From an alpha proteobacterium AAP38 (lineage in GTDB: Bacteria; Pseudomonadota; Alphaproteobacteria; Azospirillales; Azospirillaceae), in NCBI GenBank assembly GCA_001296005.1, contig LJHR01000017.1, positions 51,389 through 115,388 on the forward strand: a stretch of DNA of 64,000 nt. Direction: 5' to 3'. Position numbers and translations under genes: made by a program. Position 1 is the stretch's first letter. Each line of letters opens with the position of its first letter. Of this stretch, positions 1-7,758 are shown one piece after another. The notes beneath the pieces were generated by a model. The model searched no databases. It saw only the letters and a list, made by a program, of their open reading frames with translations, and had not been told where the DNA came from.

Positions 1-498
1 GCCGCCGGATGTCTGGGCCGCCAGACTGTCCAGGCAGCGGCGCACAAAACCGATATCGCGCCCCCCGATGCGCACAATGTAATCAACACGGACAGCGGGG
101 CCGGTGGGCGCGAAGCCGGCGGCAGCCCTGACCTCGCCCAGCAGGGCGGACAGCGGTTCGGGGGCCAGATCCGCGATGGTCAGGATATGGGCAGGCCGGC
201 CCGAGGCAGACAGCGTGTCGGTCAGAAACTGCGCCTGGGCCGGGTTCTCCACGATGAAACCATCATGGGAGAGCACGCAATCCAGCCACTGTCGGTCATG
301 GCGCAGCCGGTCTGGATCATCGCGCAGCCAGCCCAGCCAGGGATGGCCCGTGCGTTTGGCCTCCGTGGCATCGGCGGCAATGACCAGATCGGGGGACAGG
401 GCCGTCAGCTGACGCGACAGGGTGCAGACAGGCCCGTCCCAGCCGGTAGGAAGCGGCAGGCCGGCAGGGTTGAACAGGGCGAGGCGGGTGGCGCTCAC
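1..498 (-). CDS. Glycosyltransferase family 2, N-terminal part (runs off left edge)
   Basis: 166 codons are visible, read leftwards from a GTG at 498; the gene continues past base 1. Residues 1-135 form a leucine-rich N-terminal region I do not recognise. From about residue 138 the sequence becomes VDYIVRIGGRDIGFVRRCLD, the usual beginning of a GT-A family 2 nucleotide-binding fold (hydrophobic strand, then a helix ending in RCLDSL). The catalytic DxD lies beyond the window. The GTG overlaps the stop of the small gene to its right in a GTGA arrangement, which suggests translational coupling and supports the start. It probably adds a sugar to a surface glycan like its neighbours. The family assignment rests on about 30 residues; the frame is well supported by the overlap and codon use. 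Confidence 0.65.
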   Translation of the reverse strand, partial: MSATRLALFNPAGLPLPTGWDGPVCTLSRQLTALSPDLVIAADATEAKRTGHPWLGWLRDDPDRLRHDRQWLDCVLSHDGFIVENPAQAQFLTDTLSASGRPAHILTIADLAPEPLSALLGEVRAAAGFAPTGPAVRVDYIVRIGGRDIGFVRRCLDSLAAQTSGG

Positions 499-722
499 AG
501 GCCATTGCCGGCGACCGTGCCGTCCTTGCGCCGCGACAGCTGCACCTGACCCTCCACGCATTTGACATAGGTGGTCTTACCCAGGGCCAGATTGTCGCAA
601 ATGGTGATCAGGGCGCGGGGCAGGGAGACGAACTCCTTCGACCCGCGCACCCCGGCATTGTAGGTGGCCATATAGGTTTTCAGGGCTTGCTTGGTCACGG
701 GCTGGCCGTTCTGGTCGATCAT
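495..722 (-). CDS. Small hypothetical protein upstream of a glycosyltransferase
   Basis: The 75-residue reading from the ATG at 722 begins MIDQNGQPVTKQALKTYM and ends in a basic, serine-rich tail (RRKDGTVAGNGL). I do not recognise a family. The frame is open upstream to a GTG at 983, but that extension is rich in Pro, Ser and Gly and looks less like protein. The ATG at 722 has a GGAG about 11 bases upstream. Its stop overlaps the GTG of the following glycosyltransferase by 4 bases, the best argument that it is a real, coupled gene. The sequence has no signal peptide or membrane segment. It could also be the 3' remnant of a longer gene cut by rearrangement. Confidence 0.4.
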   Translation of the reverse strand: MIDQNGQPVTKQALKTYMATYNAGVRGSKEFVSLPRALITICDNLALGKTTYVKCVEGQVQLSRRKDGTVAGNGL

Positions 723-1348
723 CGCGTGAAAGGCTCCGGGTGGATGGCGGGCCCGATCATGGAACAGGGCGGGGGTACCGTGCCAGCTCTGAATGGAGTG
801 CGCGGGCACAGTACCAGTTTTGGGCTGGTCTGCGGTGGGCTGCTGTCGGTAAGAAGACGGAGCAGGGGAATAACCGATGCCCGAACTTGTGCGCATACCC
901 TGATACCGCGGTGCCATCATCCGCAAATGCCCACCGGTGCCCCAGCCTGACACAGGTGGGGCAGGACATGTTAGCTGGTCCACGTCAGGAAGCCATCTCC
1001 CTGACTGCCCTGGAAGCAGCGCGGCATGAGGCGGTGGCCGTTACCGCGCGGCAGCGGCCCAGCTGCTGGCGAGCAGGACACGGTAGGGCGACGCCAAGCA
1101 ACCCAAGCAATAACTCGACAAAATTGTCAGTTATCTCAATTGCTTATCAGATCAAGAAGCGAGGTTGGGCAGAGAAAATGAGCGCGCAATACAACGCAAT
1201 ACGGAGCGCCATTCGGGGAAATACAAGCGTTATCAATGACATAGAAGCAGCGAATAGCTGCATCAGGTGTGACCTCAATTCGGCTCAAGGCGCAATCTTC
1301 TTTCGACCTGTCGGCATTGTTTCTGGTGGCTGCCGGAAGCCTCTTTCT
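723..1348. other. Gene-poor stretch, no supported feature
   Basis: Several short overlapping frames are open on both strands, but none has protein-like composition, a good ribosome binding site or a recognisable motif. The part from about 1100 to 1320 is less GC-rich than its surroundings. It separates the leftward glycosyltransferase unit from the rightward ccdAB module and ends at the large inverted repeat at 1349. Confidence 0.4.
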
Positions 1349-1398
1349 GGCCCGTGTCACCCCTGCCGGCACGCTCGCCGGCAGGGGTGACACGGGCC
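1349..1398. repeat. Perfect 22-bp inverted repeat with 6-base loop
   Basis: The arms 1349-1370 and 1377-1398 are exact reverse complements, separated by ACGCTC. Each arm carries CCCGTGTCACC and CCTGCCGGC. The predicted stem is very stable, but neither side has a T-run, so it is not a textbook intrinsic terminator. It sits about 75 bases upstream of ccdA. It could be a REP-like element, a recombination or replication-related site, or a factor-independent transcription barrier insulating ccdAB. No second copy was noticed in the window. Confidence 0.8.
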
Positions 1399-1473
1399 AA
1401 CCTTGAATGGAGCTGCATTGACGTGTGTATGGGATATGCGCATCTTTGATGGATATCGACCAGGAAGGCCTAC

Positions 1474-1713
1474 ATGACGCGAGAGACGGCGGGTGTGCGT
1501 CAGCGTACTAATGTAACCTTGCCGGAAGCGCTGCTGCGCGTGGCGCGCCAACTCAACACCAACCTGTCACAGGCCTGTGAGCGCGGCTTGTCTGCCGCCG
1601 TTCTGGAAATGAAGGCAGCGCAATGGCGGCAGGAAAATCAGGCGGCCATGGATGCCTGGAACGCCCATGTCGAGGAAAAGGGGCTGCCCCTGGCCGAATA
1701 CAGGCAGTTCTGA
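1474..1713 (+). CDS. ccdA: CcdA-type antitoxin
   Basis: At 79 residues this is the usual CcdA size. Residues 10-45 (RTNVTLPEALLRVARQLNTN) match the ribbon-helix-helix DNA-binding half, with the polar strand followed by two helices. The C-terminal half (MKAAQWRQENQAAMDAWNAH) is the charged, flexible toxin-binding tail typical of the family, with the ending GLPLAEYRQF. An AGGAAGG lies 5-6 bases before the ATG. The stop overlaps the ATG of ccdB (TGATG), the standard antitoxin-first arrangement. CcdA neutralises the gyrase poison CcdB and, with it, represses its own promoter. An 8-bp palindrome, ATGCGCAT at 1436-1443, is a possible operator. The module would stabilise this replicon by post-segregational killing. 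Confidence 0.9.
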   Translation: MTRETAGVRQRTNVTLPEALLRVARQLNTNLSQACERGLSAAVLEMKAAQWRQENQAAMDAWNAHVEEKGLPLAEYRQF

Positions 1714-2015
1714 TGGCCCGTTTCGACGTCTATGCCATGCCGGGACAGCGGCCCGGTTACCTTCTTGATGTACAGGCCAACCTGCTGGACCGGCTGGATA
1801 CAAGGGTCGTCATTCGCCTATTTCCAGAGAAGGAAGCACCGCCGCCCATGATGGGCGTGAACTCGGTATTCGATATCCAAGGGCAACGCTATGTCATGGT
1901 CACCCAATCCATCGCCACCCTGCGACGGCGGGATCTGGGCAAGGCCATTCTGTCGCTGGATGACCAGCACCAGCGGATCACGAACGCCCTGGACATGCTG
2001 TTGACCAGATACTGA
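1713..2015 (+). CDS. ccdB: CcdB-type gyrase-poison toxin
   Basis: This 100-residue protein begins MARFDVYAMPGQRPGYLLDVQ and contains the conserved CcdB core: the LLDVQ strand, then RVVIRLFP, then the MVTQSIATL segment, and a C-terminal helix with ITNALDMLLTRY. The family poisons the GyrA subunit of DNA gyrase, trapping cleaved DNA, when the labile CcdA is lost. The C-terminal tripeptide of the F-plasmid toxin (WGI) is replaced by TRY, as in many distant homologues, so gyrase as target is inferred rather than shown. The start ATG shares a base with the ccdA stop. Length and motifs look intact, so the pair is likely functional. Confidence 0.9.
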   Translation: MARFDVYAMPGQRPGYLLDVQANLLDRLDTRVVIRLFPEKEAPPPMMGVNSVFDIQGQRYVMVTQSIATLRRRDLGKAILSLDDQHQRITNALDMLLTRY

Positions 2016-2175
2016 TATCAGGTAGAGATTGCCGCTCATGGTGCCTCTCCACCCATCGAAACAATGGGGGCCACAGCACATCCTCTGAGGCCGCTTTCCA
2101 GCGTTTCAGGGACTTGAAAGCGGCGAGTATCTGGCGTTTCCTGTACGCGGATAGCGGACGCACCCGGAGGGCAGG

Positions 2176-2337
2176 ATGCTGATCGATAGGGACAGGGCTG
2201 AGCCTCGGCGCCCGCAGCGCTATACGCTGGAAGAACTCGTCGCCGGGATGACGCCGGATAATCAGCATGAAGAGCAGTTTCCCGGTCCCCCGGTAGGGGC
2301 GGAGCGTATCGAATGGGAGGGGAAGATCTCTGGATGA
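2176..2337 (+). pseudogene. MazE/PemI-type antitoxin C-terminal fragment
   Basis: A 53-codon frame starts at ATG 2176 after a GGAGGGCAGG ribosome-binding-like stretch. It reads RYTLEELVAGMTPDN, then GPPVGAERIEWEGK. This is the toxin-wrapping tail of MazE/PemI antitoxins, which typically end in a RYTLEELL...GPPVGREVW pattern. The N-terminal AbrB-like DNA-binding half is missing, and a TAG closes the frame just upstream at 2152-2154. No MazF-like gene follows; rep lies on the opposite strand. I read it as a remnant of a lost second addiction module, although translation of the short tail as an orphan antitoxin is conceivable. Confidence 0.55.
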
Positions 2338-2396
2338 AGCGGCAAAAATGATATCAAGATGATATCAATTCTCCTTGATATCAGTTCCCCCTGCGC

Positions 2397-3416
2397 TCAG
2401 CGAATTCGCTCTTCAGCGACAAGGGCTGCGGCAATCTGCGGTACCCAGCGGGCCAGGTTCTCTACGACACTGGCAGTCTTCGGAAGCTCTATGCCCATCG
2501 CCTCGGCACGCTTGACCCATTTCAGCCTTGTTCCTGCATCTGCCCCTGTCAGGAAATGCAGCGCCTTGCGGGCGTCCACGGTACTGGCAATGTCCTCGGC
2601 CTTTGCCTTGCGCTCCCCCCGCCGCTGGACCTTGGGCTTTTCCAGTTCCCGGATCGTCGCTGCGGCCACCTCCTTGGGTTTGCGCTCAATCTGGAAGGTG
2701 ACAGCGACAACCTGACCACCACCGCGACCACGGCCCTGACGGGTTTCGATGACAAGGACACAGAATTCAGCCAGCCGGTCGATTTCCTCCAGGGCCGGAT
2801 CCAGGGCACGTCTGCGGAAATCCTTCCAATCCGTCAGCTTGTCCCGGCATCCAAGCAAGTCACGCAATTCGGACGTTTTGACGGACCACCAGGGTTGGGC
2901 GGCGTCCCTGTCGGCATAGCGCTTAAGGGTCTCATACAGCACCAGCCCATATTTACTGTCGAACTCCCACTGCACACGCAGGCTGATCATGCTGTAGAGC
3001 GCCTGCTCCACCAACCGCTCCCGCAGGCCGCTGGGGAAGTTGTATTGCAGGCTGCCAGATCGTTCATCAATCCGGCAGGTACTGAGTAAGGGTGACGATT
3101 CCCATACCCGGCCACCATCGGAACGCAGGTAGTTGAACTCGACGACGGTTGCCTGAAGGCGCTTGACACTGTCCTTCACACGACGGTTATCGTTCTCCGG
3201 CGTACCGCCACGGGCTTCCGCGGCGAAGCGACGAATTTCGGACATTTGTACGGTGTGCCACTCGTCCGTTGTCAGACGCCGATAGGCGTGAGCCAGCAAA
3301 TGGTTAAAAAGCTGACGATCCGACAGGGTCAGTTTGCCACCCGGTTCGGCAATCTCGACCGTACCGGGGGCTTTTGGAACATTGCTTGGTGTGGTCGTTA
3401 TGGCTCGTATCGACAT
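2397..3416 (-). CDS. repA: Plasmid replication initiator, Rep_3 superfamily
   Basis: This 339-residue protein resembles initiators of iteron plasmids in alphaproteobacteria. The first winged-helix domain runs from about residue 30 (LSDRQLFNHLLAHAYRR) through the substrate-binding-like YNFPSGLRERLVEQALYSMI region. The second winged helix spans about residues 150-245, with SKYGLVLYETLKRYAD, SELRDLLGC and the basic DWKDFRRRALDPALEEI recognition segment. A lysine/arginine-rich tail follows. Such proteins bind iterons as monomers to open the origin and repress their own gene as dimers. Iteron-like repeats lie directly upstream at 3410-3580. There is no clear Shine-Dalgarno before the ATG at 3416. 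Partition genes are not in the window. Confidence 0.85.
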   Translation of the reverse strand: MSIRAITTTPSNVPKAPGTVEIAEPGGKLTLSDRQLFNHLLAHAYRRLTTDEWHTVQMSEIRRFAAEARGGTPENDNRRVKDSVKRLQATVVEFNYLRSDGGRVWESSPLLSTCRIDERSGSLQYNFPSGLRERLVEQALYSMISLRVQWEFDSKYGLVLYETLKRYADRDAAQPWWSVKTSELRDLLGCRDKLTDWKDFRRRALDPALEEIDRLAEFCVLVIETRQGRGRGGGQVVAVTFQIERKPKEVAAATIRELEKPKVQRRGERKAKAEDIASTVDARKALHFLTGADAGTRLKWVKRAEAMGIELPKTASVVENLARWVPQIAAALVAEERIR

Positions 3417-3580
3417 TTCAGCAGGCTATATCGGACATCAATTGATGAGAAGTCCGAAAGGTGCCGTCGAAATGTCCGAATTCGCTCCATGGCTCCGCAA
3501 AAATGTCCGATATCCCCGTATCGGAGTCCGACAAGGGCCGTAGATTTGTCCCGAGTCTCCCGTGGAAATGTCCGATTATG
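3410..3580. other. Putative iteron replication origin
   Basis: The word AATGTCCGA occurs in direct orientation at 3471-3479, 3502-3510 and 3567-3575. An inverted copy of its core (TCGGACAT) lies at 3431-3438, with partial GTCCGA copies at 3452-3457 and 3526-3531 and a variant TTTGTCCCGA at 3545-3554. On the minus strand the rep start itself lies in GAAATGTCGA (3410-3419), one base short of the iteron. That would let Rep shut off its own translation start or promoter. This grouping beside a Rep_3 gene is the classical layout of an iteron origin. No confident DnaA box was found; an AT-richer stretch with TTAGGAA-like repeats follows at 3615-3650. Confidence 0.7.
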
Positions 3581-3690
3581 CGTTCCAACATATTGAAAGA
3601 ACGATGAGAATCAGCCCTAGGAATCTTAGGAACCTTAAGGATTCCAGGAACAGGGCAGGCGTTTGAAAAGCCAGGAAACAGGAAGCTGTG

Positions 3691-3882
3691 TCAGGTGTGC
3701 GTCTGAAGATACGTATCTGCTATGAGCGGCTGAAAATGGTGACCGGTGGTCAGGATTTCCCGCTCCTCAATTACCCAAGGACTACCTTTCACACCGGCTG
3801 CGTTTCGCTTGAGGATCATGCGTTGCTCAACATGCGATGATGCCTCCGCTTCCAGCTGATCAAGATGGGTCATGCTGCTCAT
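3691..3882 (-). CDS. Small hypothetical protein next to the origin
   Basis: A 63-residue frame begins MSSMTHLDQLEAEASSHVEQ and ends LIADTYLQTHT. A GGGAA lies about 4 bases before the ATG. It is co-oriented with rep and lies on the far side of the iterons. The N-terminal third is acidic and could form a short helix; no DNA-binding motif or transmembrane segment stands out. I do not recognise a family. It may be a small copy-number or stability factor by position only, or a chance frame. Confidence 0.3.
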   Translation of the reverse strand: MSSMTHLDQLEAEASSHVEQRMILKRNAAGVKGSPWVIEEREILTTGHHFQPLIADTYLQTHT

Positions 3883-4059
3883 TCTGTTCCCGACACCGGC
3901 ATAAGCGACCTTGGAGCATTCCCGTCATTCTTCTCAGGACTATACAGGAAAGCAACGGCCCGGCGGAGGGGATGCTGGCAGCATAAGCCAGCCCCCCCTC
4001 CCACGGGTCAGACAGACGCCGCAGTGATCCGCCACCTGCTTGAGGTCTGCCGCGCCCGA

Positions 4060-5424
4060 TCAGGGCTCACGCAGGCCTTCCATCGTGTTGCTCAGTACCC
4101 GGTCTGTCAGATTGGCGATGATGGGGCGGCTGCCGACGACAATGTCGGCCTGCAGCGGCATACCAGGGACCAGACGGACATCGCCTGCCACATTCTTCAA
4201 ATCGACAGACTTGATCTCTGCCCGTACCCGGTAGAAGCGTTCTGCGGCGGCGGAACCGTCATCGCGTGTCGTGAAGCTGTTTTCACTGATGGCCCTGACT
4301 TCGGCCTTCACAGTGCCGAAGCGGGTGAACTCATAGGCATTGAGCTTGACCTGAACCTCATCCCCAACCTTCACGAAGCCTTGATCCATGCCGGCAACCT
4401 CCGCCTCCACCTCCAGTGTGGCATTGGCCGGCATCAGGCTGACCAGCACCTCGCCCGACGGAATTACGGAACCAGTACCGACATCTGCGACACTGACCAC
4501 GGTAGCATCGGCTGCCGCGCGCAGTTCCACCAGATCGCGCCGGAACTGTGCCTTGGACAGTTCCTCCTCGATCCCGTTCAACTCGTTCTGTTTCGCGGCC
4601 AGTTCCTTGGTCAGGGCCGATTGCCATTCCTGGATATAGGCTTCGCGTTCGGCCGTGATGCTCCGCAGCTCATGACGCGAGGTGATGACCTGCTGCTCGC
4701 TGTTGGACAGGTTGCGGGAGATCTCGGCCTTGCTGTCCTGTGCGATCAGGACGTTGAGCCGGCTACCGACTTCCTTGCGGGCCAGGTCGGAGCGCATCTG
4801 TTCAATTTCGCTGCTGACTTTCAGGCGGGACCGGTAATGCTCGGCGTCGCGCAGGCCGCTGGCGATCTGGCCATTGACGGCCTGCATACGCTGGTCGAAC
4901 ACAGCAATCCGGGATTCCCGCTCCGCCTGCCGTGCCATCCAGATGGCATATTCAGTCTGCCCCGCCTTGTCGCTGTCGGCAGGCTTGGCAAACGGTGTGC
5001 CCGTCTGTTCGGCCTGCAGGCGGGCGACCTGGGCCTTCAGAGCTTCACGCGAAGACCTGAGCTGGGAGACATCGGCGCTTGAAATGGTCGGGTCCAGGAT
5101 GACCAGCAGGTCGTCCTTGGCGACCGTCTGTCCGGGCCGTACCAGCACTTCCCGCAGCACCGAGGATTCCAGGGGCTGAACCAGCAAGGTCGGCGTTCTC
5201 GATACCAGCCGGCCAGGGGCCGACACGACCCGGTCGATCTCCACGACACAGGAAAGCGTTATCGCCAGAACGATCATAGCGAACAGCGCATGCACCGTCA
5301 TCCGGACGCGCGGAGGGTACGGAGCGCCCGTGATTTCCGCCATATGGGACTGGAAATCATTGATCGACTGGTCGGCATTGTCGTAGCGGCTACTCGGCCG
5401 CAGGACCAGGGATCGACCGTTCAT
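4060..5424 (-). CDS. HlyD-type membrane fusion protein of a type I secretion system
   Basis: 454 residues from the ATG at 5424, which has a GGAG 9 bases upstream; a longer frame to 5586 would only add the reverse of the transporter gene. Residues 1-40 are cytoplasmic, 41-61 a single transmembrane helix (ALFAMIVLAITLSCVVEI). Then follows the half-lipoyl strand (SAPGRLV, VQPLESSVLREVLVRPGQTVAKDDLLVILDP), a long coiled-coil hairpin (about 125-300), the second lipoyl half and a beta-barrel ending in a VPGMPLQADIVVG motif. This is the HlyD/PrtE architecture bridging the inner-membrane ABC transporter to a TolC-like channel. It overlaps the end of the transporter gene by 35 bases, so the two are made together. 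The RTX protein at 17770 is a plausible substrate. No outer-membrane partner is adjacent; the TolC-type gene at 56071 is one candidate. Confidence 0.9.
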   Translation of the reverse strand: MNGRSLVLRPSSRYDNADQSINDFQSHMAEITGAPYPPRVRMTVHALFAMIVLAITLSCVVEIDRVVSAPGRLVSRTPTLLVQPLESSVLREVLVRPGQTVAKDDLLVILDPTISSADVSQLRSSREALKAQVARLQAEQTGTPFAKPADSDKAGQTEYAIWMARQAERESRIAVFDQRMQAVNGQIASGLRDAEHYRSRLKVSSEIEQMRSDLARKEVGSRLNVLIAQDSKAEISRNLSNSEQQVITSRHELRSITAEREAYIQEWQSALTKELAAKQNELNGIEEELSKAQFRRDLVELRAAADATVVSVADVGTGSVIPSGEVLVSLMPANATLEVEAEVAGMDQGFVKVGDEVQVKLNAYEFTRFGTVKAEVRAISENSFTTRDDGSAAAERFYRVRAEIKSVDLKNVAGDVRLVPGMPLQADIVVGSRPIIANLTDRVLSNTMEGLREP

Positions 5425-7630
5425 TGCTGGTTGCTCCGGGGGGCGGCGGGGACTGGTGACGGTTCTGTTGGAACCAGAGATGGCGGTAGATCGGGCAGCG
5501 CACGACCAGTTCGTCATGGGTGCCGATATCGTAGACCTGACCGCGTTCCATGACGATGATCTGATCGCAATCGACCAGCGAGGCAAGCCGGTGGGAAATC
5601 ACCACCATCGTCCTGCCCTCGGCAATGTAGCGGAGGTTGTTGTTGACGATGCTTTCGCTTTCCGGGTCAAGGGCGCTGGTGGCTTCGTCCAGGATCAGGA
5701 TGGTTGGATCAACCAGCAGGGCCCGGGCGATAGCCAGCCGCTGGCGCTGCCCACCCGACAGGTTGGTGGCGCCTTCCGACAGGACCGTGTCATAGCCGGC
5801 GGGCAGGCGCTCGATGAATTCCTCGGCACCGGCCATCCGTGCGGCCTGGATGATGTCCTCAAAGGTCGCATCGGGGCGGGCGATGCCGATATTTTCGCGG
5901 ATGGTGCCGGTGAACAGGAAATTATCCTGCAGCACGACCCCCAGATTGGCCCGGAGATGCGTCAGGTCCATCTGGCGCAGGTCGGTGCCATCGATCTTGA
6001 TCAGCCCGTCATAATCTTGATGCAGGCCCTGCAGCATCCGGGTGACGGTGGTCTTGCCCGACCCGCTGCGCCCCATGATCCCGGTGACGCTACCCGCCGG
6101 TAACGCGAAGCTGACACGGTCCAGGGCATAGGATTGAGCACCGGGATAGCGGAAGCGCACCTCATCGAAGAGGATGGCTCCAGCGAAGCGGGGCCGCATT
6201 CCATGGGTCGAGCGTGTATCTTCCGCCGGAATATTGACCAGCGAAGACACTTGGCCCAAAGCACCACGGACTTCTTGAACCCCCTGAAGAAGGCTCGCGA
6301 TCTGGACGAAAGGCTGGGTCACGCGGCCTGCCAGCATGGTAAAGGCGATCAGGGCACCGACGGCCACGGCTCCTTCCTTGCTGGTCAAGGCCAGATAGCA
6401 ACCCAGCAGCAATGAGCCCGAATAGATCAGCTTTTCGATGGGCTGCAGGATGGTCTGTGGCAGATTCATCAGGAACTGCATGTCCCGGTGGGCTGTCACG
6501 GCTTCTGACGCAGCATCATCCCATTGCTGGCGGCGGCGTCCCTCCAGGGCCAGCGTCTTGATCGTCCGCATCCCATGGATGGTTTCGATCAACAATGATC
6601 CCTTCGCCTGTTCGGCGCGCACCACACGGCCATAAGCCCTGCCGACCGCCGGCATGAACAACAGGATCACCAGGAACATGACCAGCGCCAAGCCCAGCAC
6701 GAAGAAGGTCAGGGGTGTGTGCATGTAGAACATGACGGGCAGCAGCACGATCAGCACCGTGCTGTCCAGCAAAGTAGAAAAGACCTGCCCGGTTAGGAAA
6801 TTACGGATGCGGTTGGCTTCCGAAATTTTGAAGCTGATCATGCCCGTGGGCTGCCGTTCGAACACCTCGATCGGAAGGCCGATCAGCCGGTCAAAGATAT
6901 AAGTTCCGATCCGTGCATCTGTGCGCGCAGTTCCTTCCGCAACGAGCCAGCGCCGCAGATACCCGAAGACCGTATCGAAGATCACAACGAAGCCGATCCC
7001 GATTGTCAGCACAAACAGGGTCGACATGCGCTGATGCACCAGCACCCGGTTCACGACCAGGAAATAGAGCAGGGGGGGGACCAGGGCGAAGAAGGACATG
7101 GCCAGTGCCGAGAGACCGACATCCCGGAAGATGCGCTTGTCCTTGGCCAACTGCCGTACCAGCCATCCAAGGCTGAAATCTTCCTCGGCCTGGCTGGACC
7201 CGTGCTTGCGCTTGAACAGGACCGCTTCGCCGTCCCAGATTTCCGAAAGGCTGACGAGATCATAGGGCTGTGGTTGTGATCCATCCGCCGGATTGCGGAT
7301 CATGACCACAGGCGGCGACGATTGCGCATGCGTGCCAACGAGGATCTGCGCCGTACCGTCCTTCATACGCAACAAGGCAGGGACGGCACGGCCCAAGCGC
7401 AACAGATGCTCGAAGCGCAGGTGGCTTCTCTGGGCTTTCAGGCCGTTCTGCTCTGCGGCGGCCACGATGCTTGCCGACGATACCTCGCCCTGGCTGCGGG
7501 CGAACTGCCGGATCAGCTGTTCTTGTGACAAGTGCAGACCGTGGTGGCGAGCGATGAAACGCAGTGCCTCCAGCATCGTGTGTGACGGAGGCCCGGCATT
7601 CTCCTCCGTATTCACCTCTGCGTGCACCAT
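5390..7630 (-). CDS. Type I secretion ABC transporter with C39-like domain (HlyB/LktB type)
   Basis: About 747 residues from the ATG at 7630 (AAGGGA 5 bases upstream); a TTG at 7654 is an alternative. Residues 15-140 are a peptidase-C39-like domain in which the catalytic Cys position is occupied by other residues (ALRFIARHHGLHLS), so it should bind the substrate rather than cut a leader. Five to six transmembrane helices follow (about 165-440). The nucleotide-binding domain has Walker A GRSGSGKT, signature LSGGQRQR, Walker B ILILDEATSALD and the H-loop VISHRL. It belongs to the HlyB group that exports RTX proteins from a C-terminal signal. It forms an overlapping pair with the HlyD gene downstream. 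All catalytic motifs are intact. Confidence 0.92.
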   Translation of the reverse strand: MVHAEVNTEENAGPPSHTMLEALRFIARHHGLHLSQEQLIRQFARSQGEVSSASIVAAAEQNGLKAQRSHLRFEHLLRLGRAVPALLRMKDGTAQILVGTHAQSSPPVVMIRNPADGSQPQPYDLVSLSEIWDGEAVLFKRKHGSSQAEEDFSLGWLVRQLAKDKRIFRDVGLSALAMSFFALVPPLLYFLVVNRVLVHQRMSTLFVLTIGIGFVVIFDTVFGYLRRWLVAEGTARTDARIGTYIFDRLIGLPIEVFERQPTGMISFKISEANRIRNFLTGQVFSTLLDSTVLIVLLPVMFYMHTPLTFFVLGLALVMFLVILLFMPAVGRAYGRVVRAEQAKGSLLIETIHGMRTIKTLALEGRRRQQWDDAASEAVTAHRDMQFLMNLPQTILQPIEKLIYSGSLLLGCYLALTSKEGAVAVGALIAFTMLAGRVTQPFVQIASLLQGVQEVRGALGQVSSLVNIPAEDTRSTHGMRPRFAGAILFDEVRFRYPGAQSYALDRVSFALPAGSVTGIMGRSGSGKTTVTRMLQGLHQDYDGLIKIDGTDLRQMDLTHLRANLGVVLQDNFLFTGTIRENIGIARPDATFEDIIQAARMAGAEEFIERLPAGYDTVLSEGATNLSGGQRQRLAIARALLVDPTILILDEATSALDPESESIVNNNLRYIAEGRTMVVISHRLASLVDCDQIIVMERGQVYDIGTHDELVVRCPIYRHLWFQQNRHQSPPPPGATSNERSIPGPAAE

Positions 7631-7758
7631 GCTGTCCCTTCTAACAATCCGCAACTCATGCCAATAGGTTTAGAGTGCAGCGCGAAATTGGCCGTTCCGA
7701 TCAGAACAAGTCAAGTCCGGCGATACCGTCCTATATCCAAAGATGGCTCTTTGCGCGG

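Noticed and set aside
1136..1393. Minus-strand frame of 85 codons in the gene-poor left region
   Set aside because: Its start lies within the inverted repeat and the composition is not protein-like.
3865..5082. Long plus-strand frame (405 codons) opposite the HlyD gene
   Set aside because: It is the antisense of a clearly recognisable HlyD protein, starts inside the small origin-side frame, and shows no family motif.
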